Source: Rhizobiales bacterium UBA3584
GTDB taxonomy: Bacteria > Pseudomonadota > Alphaproteobacteria > Rhizobiales > Devosiaceae
DNA length: 53,601 nt
Assembly: GCA_002375765.1 (NCBI GenBank)
Contig: DFMV01000014.1
Span: forward strand, 1-53,601
Direction: 5' to 3'
The notes beneath the pieces were generated by a model. It did not search any database, was not told the origin of the DNA, and saw only the letters and a program-made list of their open reading frames with translations. Every line of letters begins with the position of its first letter. Within the stretch, counting starts at the first letter, position 1. Shown piece after piece: positions 25,879 through 35,941 of the stretch. A program made the translations under genes and the position numbers.

Positions 25879-27255
25879 ATGTCATCCACTACTTCCCAAG
25901 TCCGGGCGCGCAAGCCAAAGGGCCCGCTCTATACCAATTTCGGATTCCAGGTGCTGCTGGCGCTGGTCGTTGGCCTGCTGCTGGGGTTGATCGCCCGGCA
26001 GATGGGCCCCACCGACGCCGGCGCCAACTGGCTGGTGCAGACGCTTTCGACCGCGGGGTCGAGTTTCGTGCAGCTGTTGCGGGCTATCGTCCCCGTCCTG
26101 ATCTTTACCGCCATTGTGGCTTCTATCGCCAATCTGCGCGAACTCAACAACGCGGCGCGGTTGGTCTGGCAAACCCTGCTGTGGTTTGCGATCACCGCGC
26201 TGATTGCCGTTCTGATCGGCATCGCGCTGGGGCTTATCATTCAGCCCGGGCTCAATACCGCAGTCACCGAAGCGGCGGCTCGGGCGCCTTCGCGAACCGG
26301 TTCATGGCTCGATTTTCTGACTGGGCTTATCCCTTCCAACGTCCTGGGATTGCAGGCGTCGACCCGGATTACCGATGGCGGAGCGTCCACGAGCCTGAGC
26401 TTTAACGTGCTGCAGATCCTCGTGGTTTCCATCGCGGTGGGCATAGCCGCACTCAAGGTGGGCGATGCGGCCAAGCCGTTTCTGGATTTCAATCGGGCGT
26501 TTCTCAAAGTCATCCACAAGCTGTTGTGGTGGATCATCCGGCTGACCCCGATCGCCACCGTGGGCCTGTTGGGCAATGCCGTTGCGGTCTATGGCTGGGA
26601 TACTCTGGCGCAGTTGGGATGGTATGCGGCGGCGATCTATATCGGGCTGGCGATCGTGCTGCTCATTGTCTATCCGACGCTGCTGACGGTCCATGGGCTC
26701 AACCCGATCCGGTATTTCCAGGGTGCATGGCCGGCCATCCAGTTTGCTTTTGTTTCGCGTTCATCGGTCGGCACAATGCCGATCACCGAGCGCGTGACGG
26801 AGAAAAATCTGGGCGTCCCGCGTGAATATGCAAGCTTTGCCGTGCCACTTGGCGCGACCACCAAGATGGATGGCTGTGCTTCGATCTATCCGGCAATCTC
26901 GGCGATCTTCGTGGCGCAGTTCTTTGGCATTCAGCTCGGCATGCAGGAGTATCTGCTGATCGTCTTTGTCTCGGTCATCGGCTCGGCGGCGACGGCGGGC
27001 CTTACTGGGGCCACCGTCATGCTGACGCTGACGCTGTCTACTCTGGGCCTGCCACTTGAGGGCGTGGGGCTGTTGCTTGCCATCGATCCCATCCTCGATA
27101 TGGGCCGTACGGCAGTCAATGTTGCGGGGCAGGCGCTGGTGCCTACCATCGTTGCCAAGCGGCAGGGCATCCTCGACCAGAGCGTCTATGACACCGTTGA
27201 GCAGATAGAGGCGCTCGACACGTCTCCGTCGGCGGTGGCCGCACCGGCGCAATAG
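25879..27255 (+). CDS. Dicarboxylate/amino-acid:cation symporter
   Basis: Secondary transporter of the DAACS family (GltP, DctA, SstT relatives) moving acidic amino acids or C4-dicarboxylates with sodium or protons. The 458 residues have about eight membrane helices and both re-entrant hairpins: the serine-rich SRSSVGTMPITERV segment, VPLGATTKMDG and DPILDMGRTAVNVAGQ, all conserved in the substrate-binding core. The start at 25879 is chosen because GAGG lies six bases before it; the frame opens earlier (25744, 25867). A terminator follows directly. Confidence 0.92.
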   Translation: MSSTTSQVRARKPKGPLYTNFGFQVLLALVVGLLLGLIARQMGPTDAGANWLVQTLSTAGSSFVQLLRAIVPVLIFTAIVASIANLRELNNAARLVWQTLLWFAITALIAVLIGIALGLIIQPGLNTAVTEAAARAPSRTGSWLDFLTGLIPSNVLGLQASTRITDGGASTSLSFNVLQILVVSIAVGIAALKVGDAAKPFLDFNRAFLKVIHKLLWWIIRLTPIATVGLLGNAVAVYGWDTLAQLGWYAAAIYIGLAIVLLIVYPTLLTVHGLNPIRYFQGAWPAIQFAFVSRSSVGTMPITERVTEKNLGVPREYASFAVPLGATTKMDGCASIYPAISAIFVAQFFGIQLGMQEYLLIVFVSVIGSAATAGLTGATVMLTLTLSTLGLPLEGVGLLLAIDPILDMGRTAVNVAGQALVPTIVAKRQGILDQSVYDTVEQIEALDTSPSAVAAPAQ

Positions 27256-27261
27256 GCAAGA

Positions 27262-27286
27262 GGGAGGCCTTCGGCCTCCCTTTTTT
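27262..27286. terminator. Terminator after the symporter
   Basis: GGGAGGCC (27262-27269) pairs with GGCCTCCC (27273-27280) around TTC, followed by six T residues. It sits between convergent genes and just touches the end of the metallopeptidase gene. Confidence 0.92.
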
Positions 27287-28289
27287 ACGTGTGCTGATCG
27301 TGGACCAGTCTGGCGATAAATCCGATCTTTCCCACTATGGGGTCTGACAGGACGAAGGGATAGGCGTCAGGCAGGCCCATGGAGCGGTTGAGCTCGTTGA
27401 GCATGACGCTGACCCCGACCCAGGCTTCGGTCAGGCTTTGGGTATCGGTGGTGCGATAGGGATCGAAATCAACATCGGCGGAGAGTTCGCCAGAGTGGTC
27501 GCGCTTCGGTTCGGTGGATACCCCAAGGCTGCGCGCCGTCTCCAGTGTATCGGTGATGTGGAGGTAGTGGGCCCAGGTTTCGGCGAAATCCTCCCAGGGG
27601 TGGGAACTGGCGTATGAAGATACGAAGCGTTGCGGCCAATCGGACGGCGCGCCGTTGGCGTAATGGATCTTGAGCGCTTCATTGTAATCGAGGGCATCGT
27701 TGCCGAACACCGCTCGACAACGCTCGAGCCAATCTGTTTTGCTCACCAGTAGGTCCCAGTAATAATGGGCGGTCTCGTGACGGAAGTGGCCGAGCAATGT
27801 GCGGTAGGGCTCACCCATTTCAGTGCGGCGTCTTTCGCGCTCGGCGTCGTCGGCTTCGGCCAGGGCGATAGTGATGACGCCATTGTTGTGACCGGTCATC
27901 ACCTTCTCGGCGCCGGTATCGGCAAGGAAATTGAAGGCGAGTCCGCGCTCTTGATCCCCGTCCTTGGTGATCAGCGGGAGATTGAGGCGTATGAGGCTGT
28001 AAAACAGGCGCTTTTTTGCCCGCTCGAGTGTCTGCCAATCTGAAAGGTTGCGGGCATCGGAGATGTCGGGGACGGTCTCGTTGTGGCTGCAGGCGATGCA
28101 AAGGCCGCCCGTTGGCGCTATCCAGTTGCAGGCGCCGTGTTCGGCATTGGTGCAATAGGGTGCAACGTTCGAAATGGCGACCATGCGGTTGGTGGCCGGA
28201 TCATAGCCGATCGAAGTGCCGCATTGACCACATGCGCTGTTGTCGAAATAGACGGTCTGGCGGCAGTTCGGGCAGGTGAAAAGGTGCAT
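27285..28289 (-). CDS. Putative zinc-binding metallopeptidase
   Basis: The 334 residues begin with a zinc-ribbon (FTCPNCRQTVYFDNSACGQCG) and have two more cysteines pairs in the next 60 residues (YCTNAEHGACNWI, CIACSHNE). The catalytic part has HFRHETAHYYWD, an HExxH-like motif (HETAH), and a later HPWEDFAETWAHYLH. This matches the zinc-binding metallopeptidase family Peptidase_Mx (formerly DUF2248). The start at 28289 has GGAGG five bases upstream; the upstream ATG at 28319 does not. The substrate is unknown. Confidence 0.87.
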   Translation of the reverse strand: MHLFTCPNCRQTVYFDNSACGQCGTSIGYDPATNRMVAISNVAPYCTNAEHGACNWIAPTGGLCIACSHNETVPDISDARNLSDWQTLERAKKRLFYSLIRLNLPLITKDGDQERGLAFNFLADTGAEKVMTGHNNGVITIALAEADDAERERRRTEMGEPYRTLLGHFRHETAHYYWDLLVSKTDWLERCRAVFGNDALDYNEALKIHYANGAPSDWPQRFVSSYASSHPWEDFAETWAHYLHITDTLETARSLGVSTEPKRDHSGELSADVDFDPYRTTDTQSLTEAWVGVSVMLNELNRSMGLPDAYPFVLSDPIVGKIGFIARLVHDQHT

Positions 28290-28353
28290 GGCTGCCTCCG
28301 ATGGCGTTCGCTGCGGCAACGCCCCTGACGGCGCCCGGTTCCTTTCAGGTCGG

Positions 28354-30594
28354 CTAGATGCTGCCCACCGTACGCAGCCTGATCCGGGGATGAACCTCGT
28401 TCTGGCTCATTACGACAGTCTGGGGACGGAAGCGTTCGATGATGGCCCGCACGTGCGGGCGGATTTGGGGCGAGGTGATCAGGACGGGGATTTCGCCCAT
28501 CTGGGCGGCGTTTTCGAACCCGTTCTGAATGCCGGCGATAAATTGCTGGAGCTTGGACGGTGCCATGGCAAGGTGGCGTTCCTCGCCTTCGCCCATCATG
28601 GCTTCGGCGAAATCGCGCTCCCAATTGGGGGACAGGGTCAAAAGCGGCAGATTGCCGTCCATGCCCAGATTGGCGGCACAGATCTGGCGGGCAAGCCGGG
28701 CCCGGACGTGCTCGATGATCTGGCCCGTGCTGCGCGCCGAGCCGGCCACCTCGGCCACACCTTCCAGGATTGTGGGAAGGTCGCGGATGGAGACGCGTTC
28801 GGCCAGAAGCCCCTGCAGTACGCGCTGGATGCCCGAGACCGAAATGAGGGACGGCACGATATCTTCGACCAGTTTCTGCTGGTCCTTGTCGAGCCCGGAC
28901 AAAAGGGACTGGACGTTGGCGTAACTCAAAAGGTCGGCGGTATTGGCCTTGAGCACTTCGGTCAAATGGGTCGAGATCACCGTCGAGGGATCGACGATGG
29001 TCAGGCCCTGCACTTCTGCCTCGTCGCGCAGGGCGGCGTCAATCCAGGCAGCGGGCAGGCCAAAGGTCGGTTCGACAGTGTGCTGGCCGGGCAGGGTGAT
29101 CTTGTTGCCATAGGGATCCATGACCATGAGCTGGTTCGCATGGACCTCCCCATGGCCCGCTTCGACTTCCTTGATCTTGATCTTGTAGATGTTGGGCTCG
29201 AGCTGCATGTTGTCGAGAATGCGCACGGCAGGCATCACGAAACCCAGCTCGGTGGCAAGCTGCCGACGCAGTGCCTTTATCTGTTCGGTGAGCCGGTCGG
29301 TGCCCGAATCGTCTTCCTTGACGAGGCTGAGAAGGCCATAGCCGAGTTCGAGCTTGAGCTCGTCGATCTTGAGGCTGTCGGTGATCGGGGCTTCGGTGGG
29401 GGCCGCGGCAATCTGGCGGGCCTGTTCGACAACCTGTTCCTGTTCGACGACTGCTCTTTGGGCCTTGAGTTTTTTCGCCGATGTCCATGCGAGATAGCCC
29501 ACGGCACTACCGAGGGTGACGAAGGGGATGAGTGGCATGCCGGGGACCAGCGCCATGGCGAACATGACGCCCGAGCTCATGCCCAGCGCCACCGGATAGG
29601 ATGTGAACTGGGTGCTGAGCGCCTGATTGGCCGAACCGGAGATACCGGCCTTTGAGACCAGAATACCGGCGGCGGTGGACACGATGAGGGCCGGGATCTG
29701 GCTGACCAGACCGTCGCCAATGGTCAAAAGCGAATAGTTGGAACTGGCTTCCTGTATGGTCAGCCCCATCTGCATCGTGCCGATGATGATACCGGCGATG
29801 ACGTTGATGAAGGTGATGAGCAGGCCGGCGATGGCGTCGCCGCGCACGAATTTGGACGCGCCGTCCATGGCGCCGAAAAACGAGCTTTCGTCTTCGAGCG
29901 TCTTGCGGCGGTTCTTTGCTTCGACTTCGTCGATGAGCCCCGCAGACAAGTCGGCGTCGATCGCCATCTGCTTGCCGGGCATGGCGTCGAGGTTGAAGCG
30001 GGCGGCGACCTCCGCAATGCGGCCCGAGCCCTTGGTGATGACGATGAAATTGACGATCAGAAGGATGGCAAAGACGATCACACCGATGATGAAGTTGCCG
30101 CGGGTGACGAAATTTCCGAAGGCCTCGATGACGTTGCCGGCCGCGGCGGTGCCCTCATGCCCATCGGCGAGAATAAGACGCGTCGAGGCGAGATTGAGAG
30201 CCAGCCGGAACATGGCCGAGACCAGAAGTACGGTCGGGAAGGCCGAGAATTCGAGCGGCGTCTGGATGAACAGCGCGGTCATCAGGATCATAACCGAAAA
30301 GACCATCGAAAAGGCCAGAAGAATGTCCAGCAGCACCGCCGGCATCGGCAGGATGAGGACAGCGAGGATGATCACAACGCCAACCGCCAGCCCGGCATTG
30401 GACTGGCGGATGATCTCGACGATCTCGTTGATGCGGCCCAGAGGGCCCGATGCGGTGGCGGCGGTGGGTTCGGTCATCGTCTGGCGGATGGTTCCCGATG
30501 GATTGGGAGGATGGGAGGCAGCGGCAGCCCCCACGCCGCGGCCCAGCCCAGGATGGGGCGGAGCAGCCGGCGGGAGGGGCGCCGCGATTGTCAT
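28354..30594 (-). CDS. flhA: Flagellar export gate protein FlhA
   Basis: Largest integral-membrane subunit of the flagellar type III export gate. About eight N-terminal helices (from [17 protein letters not shown]) are followed by the conserved cytoplasmic FHIPEP segment ([25 protein letters not shown]) and a large cytosolic domain that binds chaperone-substrate complexes. The ATG at 30594 overlaps the flbD stop as ATGA and would give 746 residues, with an N-terminal Pro/Ala-rich 39 residues of no family likeness. The ATG at 30477 ([11 protein letters not shown], 707 residues) fits FlhA length better. Confidence 0.95.
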   Translation of the reverse strand: MTIAAPLPPAAPPHPGLGRGVGAAAASHPPNPSGTIRQTMTEPTAATASGPLGRINEIVEIIRQSNAGLAVGVVIILAVLILPMPAVLLDILLAFSMVFSVMILMTALFIQTPLEFSAFPTVLLVSAMFRLALNLASTRLILADGHEGTAAAGNVIEAFGNFVTRGNFIIGVIVFAILLIVNFIVITKGSGRIAEVAARFNLDAMPGKQMAIDADLSAGLIDEVEAKNRRKTLEDESSFFGAMDGASKFVRGDAIAGLLITFINVIAGIIIGTMQMGLTIQEASSNYSLLTIGDGLVSQIPALIVSTAAGILVSKAGISGSANQALSTQFTSYPVALGMSSGVMFAMALVPGMPLIPFVTLGSAVGYLAWTSAKKLKAQRAVVEQEQVVEQARQIAAAPTEAPITDSLKIDELKLELGYGLLSLVKEDDSGTDRLTEQIKALRRQLATELGFVMPAVRILDNMQLEPNIYKIKIKEVEAGHGEVHANQLMVMDPYGNKITLPGQHTVEPTFGLPAAWIDAALRDEAEVQGLTIVDPSTVISTHLTEVLKANTADLLSYANVQSLLSGLDKDQQKLVEDIVPSLISVSGIQRVLQGLLAERVSIRDLPTILEGVAEVAGSARSTGQIIEHVRARLARQICAANLGMDGNLPLLTLSPNWERDFAEAMMGEGEERHLAMAPSKLQQFIAGIQNGFENAAQMGEIPVLITSPQIRPHVRAIIERFRPQTVVMSQNEVHPRIRLRTVGSI

Positions 30595-31961
30595 GCGGCG
30601 CTATAGCGGGCTTCACCGGGAGCGGGGATGTCCACCCCCTCATCGGCATATTGATTGAGCTTGTTGCGCAGCGTTCGGATCGAAATCCCCAGGATATTGG
30701 CAGCGTGGGTGCGATTGCCCAGGCAATGGCCGAGCGTATCGATGATCAGATCGCGTTCGACATCGGCCACCGTGCGTCCCACCATCGAGCGGGACACGGC
30801 ATCGGCAGCGGCCGCAGCCTGGCTGGCGAGGGAATGGCTGGCCACAGCGTCCGAAAGGCCCGTGCCATCGGGCATGCGAATGGCTTCGGGCTCGATCACG
30901 TCGCCCGATGAGAGGAGTACGGCGCGGTGGAGAGTGTTTTCGAGCTCGCGGACGTTGCCCTGCCAGGGGGCGCGCAGCAATTCGTCGCGCGCTGCCTGGG
31001 AGAGGATGCGCTGGGTCAGCCCGTTGGCTGCCGAATACCGGGCGACGAAGTGCTCGGACAACGCGACGATGTCACCGGGCCGATCGCGCAACGCAGGGAG
31101 CTTGAGATTGACGACGTTGAGGCGGAACAGCAGATCCTCGCGGAAGCGGCCCTCCTTGACCTCGGTCAGAAGCTCACGGTTTGACGTGGCGAGGATGCGG
31201 ATATTGACGGGGACCGGCTTGGTGCCGCCGACGCGGTCGATGACTCGCTCCTGAATGGCACGAAGCAGTTTGGCCTGCAGACGGAAATCCATTTCCGAGA
31301 TTTCGTCGAGCAGCAGGGTGCCGCCATTGGCTTCCTCGAACTTGCCGATGCGGCGGGCGACGGCGCCGGTAAAGGCACCTTTTTCATGGCCGAACAGTTC
31401 AGATTCGAGCAGATGCTCGGGGATGGCAGCGCAGTTGATGGAGATGAAGGGCCGGTTGGCGCGCTTGGAGCGGGCGTGCAGATATTTGGCCATGATCTCC
31501 TTGCCAGTTCCGCTTTCCCCGGTGATCAGGACCGATGCGTCCGACCCGGCGATCTGATCGGCCAGTTTGACGACCTTTGCCATAGCCGGGTCGCGATAGA
31601 GAAAGTCCGAGCTTTCCCGCGCGACGGCCGCGATAACGGCGGCGATCAGTTCAGCGTCGGGGGGAAGAGGAATGTACTCCTTGGCCCCGGCGCGGATGGC
31701 GTTGACAGCGGCGGCGGCATTGGTTTCGGTGCCGCAGGCAACGACCGGTATGGCTATGCGTTCAGCGTCGAGGGCAGCGATCAGCGCAGGAATATCGACC
31801 ATGACGTCGACCAGCAGCAGGTCCGCGCCCTTGCCCGACCTCAGGGACGCCAAAGCGATCTCTATGGTTCCAGCATGAGCGACCTTGGCCCCGCCATCCA
31901 TGGCCATCTTGGAGGCCTGGCTGAGCTGTCCTTCGAGGGCGCCGATAATCAGTAAGCGCAT
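30591..31961 (-). CDS. flbD: Sigma-54 activator FlbD
   Basis: Enhancer-binding protein that turns on sigma-54 flagellar promoters and, in Caulobacter, represses fliF. The 456 residues have a divergent receiver (1-115), an AAA+ domain with Walker A GESGTGKE and the sigma-54-contacting GAFTGA loop, Walker [14 protein letters not shown], and a C-terminal Fis-type helix-turn-helix ([21 protein letters not shown]). The gene order fliF-fliG-fliH-fliN-flbD is the same as in Caulobacter, which identifies it. A strong AAGGAG precedes the start. Confidence 0.95.
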   Translation of the reverse strand: MRLLIIGALEGQLSQASKMAMDGGAKVAHAGTIEIALASLRSGKGADLLLVDVMVDIPALIAALDAERIAIPVVACGTETNAAAAVNAIRAGAKEYIPLPPDAELIAAVIAAVARESSDFLYRDPAMAKVVKLADQIAGSDASVLITGESGTGKEIMAKYLHARSKRANRPFISINCAAIPEHLLESELFGHEKGAFTGAVARRIGKFEEANGGTLLLDEISEMDFRLQAKLLRAIQERVIDRVGGTKPVPVNIRILATSNRELLTEVKEGRFREDLLFRLNVVNLKLPALRDRPGDIVALSEHFVARYSAANGLTQRILSQAARDELLRAPWQGNVRELENTLHRAVLLSSGDVIEPEAIRMPDGTGLSDAVASHSLASQAAAAADAVSRSMVGRTVADVERDLIIDTLGHCLGNRTHAANILGISIRTLRNKLNQYADEGVDIPAPGEARYSAA

Positions 31962-31993
31962 GGGTGTGGTCTCCTTGCCGGCGGACTAAGGGT

Positions 31994-32338
31994 TTAGCCG
32001 GCCTTGATAATTTCAGTCATGGTGACGCCGAGGCGTCCTTCAACGAGCACGATTTCGCCGCGGGCGACGAGGCGGTCGTTCACATAAATATCGATGGCTT
32101 CGCCAACCTGACGGTCGAGTTCGACCACAGTGCCGATGTCCATTTTCAGCAGCTTTGCCACCGGCATCCTGGTTCTTCCCAGAACCACGGAAAGGCGCAC
32201 CGGCACGTCAAAGACGGCCTCAAGATCGGCAGCTGATTTTTCGCCGCTGCCCTCTTCGTCGTTATCGATATCGGCCAGCATTTCCTCAAAGGAGATGCCG
32301 TCGGGTGCGGTCTGGATGTCGTCGTCGCCATCAGCCAT
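31994..32338 (-). CDS. fliN: Flagellar motor switch protein FliN
   Basis: Component of the C ring that sets motor rotation and docks export cargo. The 114 residues have an acidic N-terminal tail and a SpoA domain (about 45-112): VPVRLSVVLGRTRMPVAKLLKMDIGTVVELDRQVGEAIDIYVNDRLVARGEIVLVEGRLGV, split here only for description. The start follows the fliH stop by three bases, with GGAGA eight bases upstream, so it is in the same operon. Confidence 0.94.
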   Translation of the reverse strand: MADGDDDIQTAPDGISFEEMLADIDNDEEGSGEKSAADLEAVFDVPVRLSVVLGRTRMPVAKLLKMDIGTVVELDRQVGEAIDIYVNDRLVARGEIVLVEGRLGVTMTEIIKAG

Positions 32339-32341
32339 GGA

Positions 32342-32968
32342 TCAGTCTCCCTGCTCGACGCCGCGGGCCGCCAGATAGGCGGAGATGCGGGTGTTGATTT
32401 CGTTTGATATCGCGTTGATGTCGCGCACCAGCCCCCCATCGGCCCATTCGAGCCTGCCGTCGCCCATGCGAATCTCGGGGTCGCCGAGAACGATCAGGCG
32501 ACCGGAAAATCCCGAAACCTTCATCCGCTCTTCAGCAATGGCCTTCATTGCGTCGCACAGTTCGGGATGGCAGCGGATGACCAGATGCGGAGCCGCTTCG
32601 AGCGAACCCATGCATTCCGATAGCAGGGCTGCCAGCTCGGTCTGCGGCTCGCGTGCGATCAGGTGTGCTGCAAGCTTGCGCCCGACCGAGGCGGCCAGTC
32701 CGACAGACTGCCCCAGATGAAGTTTTTCGTAGCCCTCGATGGTCTGCACCATCTCGACGACCTGATTGGCGAGCTTTTCGGCAGATTTGGCCAGGGCCGT
32801 GGCCGACTGGGCCTGTATGCTCGATTGTCCGGCTGCAAGACCCTGCCGGTAGCCTTCCTCACGCGCCGCGGCGACCATCTGCTCGAACTCGTGTTCGGGC
32901 ATGGTCTTGTTGGCAGGCGGCTTGTGGGCCAGATCGAGATCAAAGGTGAATTTGTGGGCGACGCTCAC
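32342..32968 (-). CDS. fliH: Flagellar assembly protein FliH
   Basis: Regulator of the export ATPase FliI, called FlbE in Caulobacter. The 208 residues have an N-terminal coiled-coil region (EFEQMVAAAREEGYRQGLAAGQ) with the GxxxG-like spacing typical of FliH, and a C-terminal domain with LIVLGDPEIRMGDGRLEWADGG, the most conserved part of the FliH/SctL family. Translation begins at a GTG that overlaps the fliG stop as GTGA, so the two are coupled. Sequence conservation is low in the family, but operon position is decisive. Confidence 0.88.
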   Translation of the reverse strand: MSVAHKFTFDLDLAHKPPANKTMPEHEFEQMVAAAREEGYRQGLAAGQSSIQAQSATALAKSAEKLANQVVEMVQTIEGYEKLHLGQSVGLAASVGRKLAAHLIAREPQTELAALLSECMGSLEAAPHLVIRCHPELCDAMKAIAEERMKVSGFSGRLIVLGDPEIRMGDGRLEWADGGLVRDINAISNEINTRISAYLAARGVEQGD

Positions 32969-34041
32969 AGGATCATCTCCTCGTCGGCCTTGCCCTTGTT
33001 GATGACGATTTCGCCGCGGGCGGCCAGGTCCTTTGCGGTATTGACCAGGCGGGATTGGGCTTCATCGACGTCCTTGAGACGCACGGCGCCCATCGCTTCC
33101 ATGTCGTCGCGCATCATGCCGGCGGCGCGGGTGGACATGTTGGCAAAGAAGAACTCGCGGGCCGCGTCGGAGGCGCCCTTGAGGGCTAGCGCCATTTCCT
33201 TTTTGTCGAAGTTCTGCAGCAGCGTCTGGATGGCTGCGGATTCGAGACGGGTCAAATCGTCGAAGGTGAACATTAACGATTTGATGCGCTCGGCGCTGTC
33301 GCGGCTCAGATCTTCCAGCGCCGTCATGAAGCGCGCTTCGGTCTGGCGGTCGAAGGCATTGAAGATATCGGCCATCTGCTCATGGCTGTCGCGGCGCTGG
33401 GTGTGGGACAGGGTGGACATGAATTCGGTGCGCAGGGTGGATTCGATCTTTTCGAGGATTTCCTTTTGCACCGGGTCGATGGAAAGCATGCGCTGGACGA
33501 CGTCAAGCGCCAGTTCCTCGGGGAGCACCGAGAGCACGCGCGAGGCATGGTCGGGCGAGAGCTTGGTGAGGACCACGGCGATGGTCTGGGGATATTCGTT
33601 CTTGAGATAGCTTGCGAGAATGTCTTCCTGGACGTTTGAAAGCTTTTCCCAGATGTTGCGTCCCGCCGGCCCGCGGATTTCTTCCATGATCTGTTCGACG
33701 CGGTCCTGGGGCAAAAAGGACAGCAGCAAGCGCTCGGTGGTATCGGAATTGCCCGACATCGGCCCGGTCGAAGACACACCCATAATGAACTCGGCGAGCA
33801 GTTCATCGAGCATCTGCTGGGTGATTGCGCCAAGCCGAACCATGGCACGCGAGAGAATGCGAATTTCGATTTCGTCGAGTTCCTCGAGGATAGGGCGGCC
33901 GAAGTCGGGGCCAAGCGCCAGGAGCAGCGCTGCGGCCTTTTCGTCGCCGCGCATCTGGCGCTGGGTCGCGTCTTCTCCAACCTGAAGCCCTTGCTTGATC
34001 GGGTCGGCGTTTTGCGGTGCGTTGGGTTCAGTCAAAGCCAT
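32965..34041 (-). CDS. fliG: Flagellar motor switch protein FliG
   Basis: C-ring protein that links the MS ring to the stator and carries torque. The 358 residues have the three armadillo-like domains: N-terminal (RGDEKAAALLLALGPDFG), middle with the EHPQ-like NEYPQTIAVVLTKL, and C-terminal with charged residues for stator contact (FMTALEDLSRDSAERIKSLMFTFDDL). It lies seven bases after fliF and overlaps fliH by four bases. Confidence 0.95.
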   Translation of the reverse strand: MALTEPNAPQNADPIKQGLQVGEDATQRQMRGDEKAAALLLALGPDFGRPILEELDEIEIRILSRAMVRLGAITQQMLDELLAEFIMGVSSTGPMSGNSDTTERLLLSFLPQDRVEQIMEEIRGPAGRNIWEKLSNVQEDILASYLKNEYPQTIAVVLTKLSPDHASRVLSVLPEELALDVVQRMLSIDPVQKEILEKIESTLRTEFMSTLSHTQRRDSHEQMADIFNAFDRQTEARFMTALEDLSRDSAERIKSLMFTFDDLTRLESAAIQTLLQNFDKKEMALALKGASDAAREFFFANMSTRAAGMMRDDMEAMGAVRLKDVDEAQSRLVNTAKDLAARGEIVINKGKADEEMIL

Positions 34042-34048
34042 GAGAGTT

Positions 34049-35674
34049 TTATGCCGCCTCGCTCAGCCAGTCGCGGATGATCAGCGAGGCCTGTTTGGGG
34101 TTTCCTTCGACGAGCTCGCCGACCATCTTGAGTGCCTTGACCTGAGATTCGCCGAGCGTTTTTGCTGTTTCCATCCATGCCTCGGTCGCCGCCTCGCGGG
34201 CGCGCGCCGCGGCTGCCGGGTCGTCCTGCGGCTCCTGATATTCGGCAGGAACGCTGGCCGCTTCGGGCAGGGCGAGCGGCTTGGGTTCGGGTGCCAGGAC
34301 CTTTTTGACCAGCGGGCGCATGACGAACAGGACGAGGGCCAGCGCGATGAGCAGGGTCACCGCCATTTCGGCGAACCTCATCAGATCATCGCGATTGAAC
34401 TCGAATAGTCCCGGTTCGGCGGTTCCCGCTTCGATGCCGGGGCGTTCGGCGAACTGCATGTTGACGACTTCGATCTGGTCGCCGCGATCGGCGTCAAAGC
34501 CCATGGCGGTGCGCACGAGCGCTGTAATCTGGTCGAGTTCGGCCTGCGGGCGCGGCTCGTAAATCGCGTTGCCTGCCGCATCGTAAGTATAGACGCCATC
34601 GACCACTACGGCGACCGACAAGCGTTTGATCGAGCCTGCCTCTGTGACCTGCGTTTCGGTGGTCGAGGAGATTTCGTAGTTGAGCGTTTCTTCGAGCGAA
34701 GACGACGAACTCTGGGTGCCGCCTTCTCCTCCCTGTTCGGTTGCCCCGGGCAGTTCGTTGGCAACAGTCACCTGGCCGGTGCCGCCGGGGCCGGTGGATT
34801 GATCGCCGGTCTCAACGGTCTGGGCAGAGCGCACCACCTGTCCGTCGGGATCGAAGGTTTCGGAAGTGCGTGTGGACCGGTTGAGATCGAGTTCGGCGGA
34901 GACCTGGACCCGGGCGCGGCCGAGGCCGACGACGGAGGCCAGCAATTCTTCGAGTCGCGAGCGCATACGGGTTTCCACACCCAGCGTGCGTTCTTCGACC
35001 GCCTGTGCAGTAATCGATACCTCTCCATCTCCGGACCCCGACGCGAGAAGCGAGCCCGAGCTGTCCACGATCGAGACGGCATTGGGCGAAAGACCCTCGA
35101 TGGCAGAGGCAACCAAGTGCTGGACGGCGCGGATCTCGCCCGCGGAAAGCTGGCCCCGAACCGTCAGGACAATCGAGGCCGAAGGCTCTTGAATGTCGCG
35201 GCGGAACAATTCGCGCTCGGGCAGGACCAGGTGAACCCGTGCGCTCTGGACGCGGGCGAGGCCGCCGATGGTGCGGGCGAGTTCGCCCTCAAGGGCGCGA
35301 ATGTGATTGATGTTCTGGACGAAGCTGGTGGCGCCGAGCGTCGACTGGTTGTCGAAAATTTCGTAGCCGACCTGGCCACGGGCAGGCAGGCCGTCCTGAG
35401 CCAGCGTCATGCGGATCGTCGTGATCTGGTCGCGGGGCACGAGAAGCGTCGCGCCCTCGTTGCGAATCTCATGAGGGATGCCCATGCCGCTCAGTTCGGC
35501 GATGATGGCAGCGGAATCGTCGAGTTCCAGATTGGTGTAGAGGGGAGCGAGCTGGGGCGTTGTCGAGCGGACCATGATAAAGGCGAAAAAGCCCAGTATC
35601 ATAACAGCAACCACGCCCATGGCGGCGATGCGTGCCACGCCGAGCTTGCCCAGCAGTTCCCCCAATTGATTCAC
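34049..35674 (-). CDS. fliF: Flagellar MS-ring protein FliF
   Basis: Forms the MS ring, the first structure of the flagellar basal body. The 541 residues have a membrane helix near residues 16-36 (VVAVMILGFFAFIMVR), the YscJ/FliF ring-building domains (PLYTNLELDDSAAIIAEL...LARVQSARVHLVLPE), a linker rich in Gly and Ser, and a second helix near 440-460 (MAVTLLIALALVLFVMRPL), followed by a cytoplasmic tail that binds FliG. It is the first gene of the fliF-flhA operon. Its promoter region holds a CtrA-like box and a FlbD-type palindrome. Confidence 0.95.
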   Translation of the reverse strand: MNQLGELLGKLGVARIAAMGVVAVMILGFFAFIMVRSTTPQLAPLYTNLELDDSAAIIAELSGMGIPHEIRNEGATLLVPRDQITTIRMTLAQDGLPARGQVGYEIFDNQSTLGATSFVQNINHIRALEGELARTIGGLARVQSARVHLVLPERELFRRDIQEPSASIVLTVRGQLSAGEIRAVQHLVASAIEGLSPNAVSIVDSSGSLLASGSGDGEVSITAQAVEERTLGVETRMRSRLEELLASVVGLGRARVQVSAELDLNRSTRTSETFDPDGQVVRSAQTVETGDQSTGPGGTGQVTVANELPGATEQGGEGGTQSSSSSLEETLNYEISSTTETQVTEAGSIKRLSVAVVVDGVYTYDAAGNAIYEPRPQAELDQITALVRTAMGFDADRGDQIEVVNMQFAERPGIEAGTAEPGLFEFNRDDLMRFAEMAVTLLIALALVLFVMRPLVKKVLAPEPKPLALPEAASVPAEYQEPQDDPAAAARAREAATEAWMETAKTLGESQVKALKMVGELVEGNPKQASLIIRDWLSEAA

Positions 35675-35786
35675 GCAGCACCCTCAGCCTAGTCGTTTAC
35701 TTTTCTTGACGCTCCAGCGGGAGCGCCCAGGAAGAAGGCGCAATCAAATCACCGAGCCCACTGGGCAAAATATGCCTAGCGTATGG

Positions 35787-35801
35787 TAAACAAGGTGTTA
35801 A
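35787..35801 (-). promoter_or_regulatory. CtrA-like box before fliF
   Basis: On the minus strand: TTAA-CACCTTG-TTTA, that is TTAA-N7-TTTA, one base from the TTAA-N7-TTAA consensus of CtrA. It lies about 113 bases before the fliF start. In Caulobacter, fliF is a CtrA-activated class II operon, so the placement fits. Confidence 0.6.
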
Positions 35802-35824
35802 CCAATTCTTGCACAATGCAAAAA

Positions 35825-35839
35825 CGGCAATTTTTGCCG
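35825..35839. promoter_or_regulatory. CGGCA-N5-TGCCG palindrome before fliF
   Basis: CGGCA (35825-35829), five A/T bases, TGCCG (35835-35839). It is about 150 bases before fliF, upstream of the CtrA-like box. The same arm sequences, spacing and A/T spacer recur before fliK (38682-38696). A FlbD binding site is the best guess, since FlbD is the flagellar regulator encoded here and binds palindromic ftr sites in Caulobacter. Confidence 0.6.
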
Positions 35840-35872
35840 GTCTGAGGTGTGGGAAAAGCAGGGGAAATGCAC

Positions 35873-35903
35873 AAAACCCGCCACGATGACCGTGGCGGGT
35901 TTT
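35873..35903. terminator. Terminator of sciP (bidirectional)
   Basis: AAAACCCGCCACG (35873-35885) pairs perfectly with CGTGGCGGGTTTT (35891-35903) over 13 base pairs. On the minus strand it stands 40 bases after the sciP stop and insulates sciP from the fliF promoter. Confidence 0.9.
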
Positions 35904-35941
35904 GATTTAAAAGGCACAAAGACGTGCTGAACGCCTGGTGT

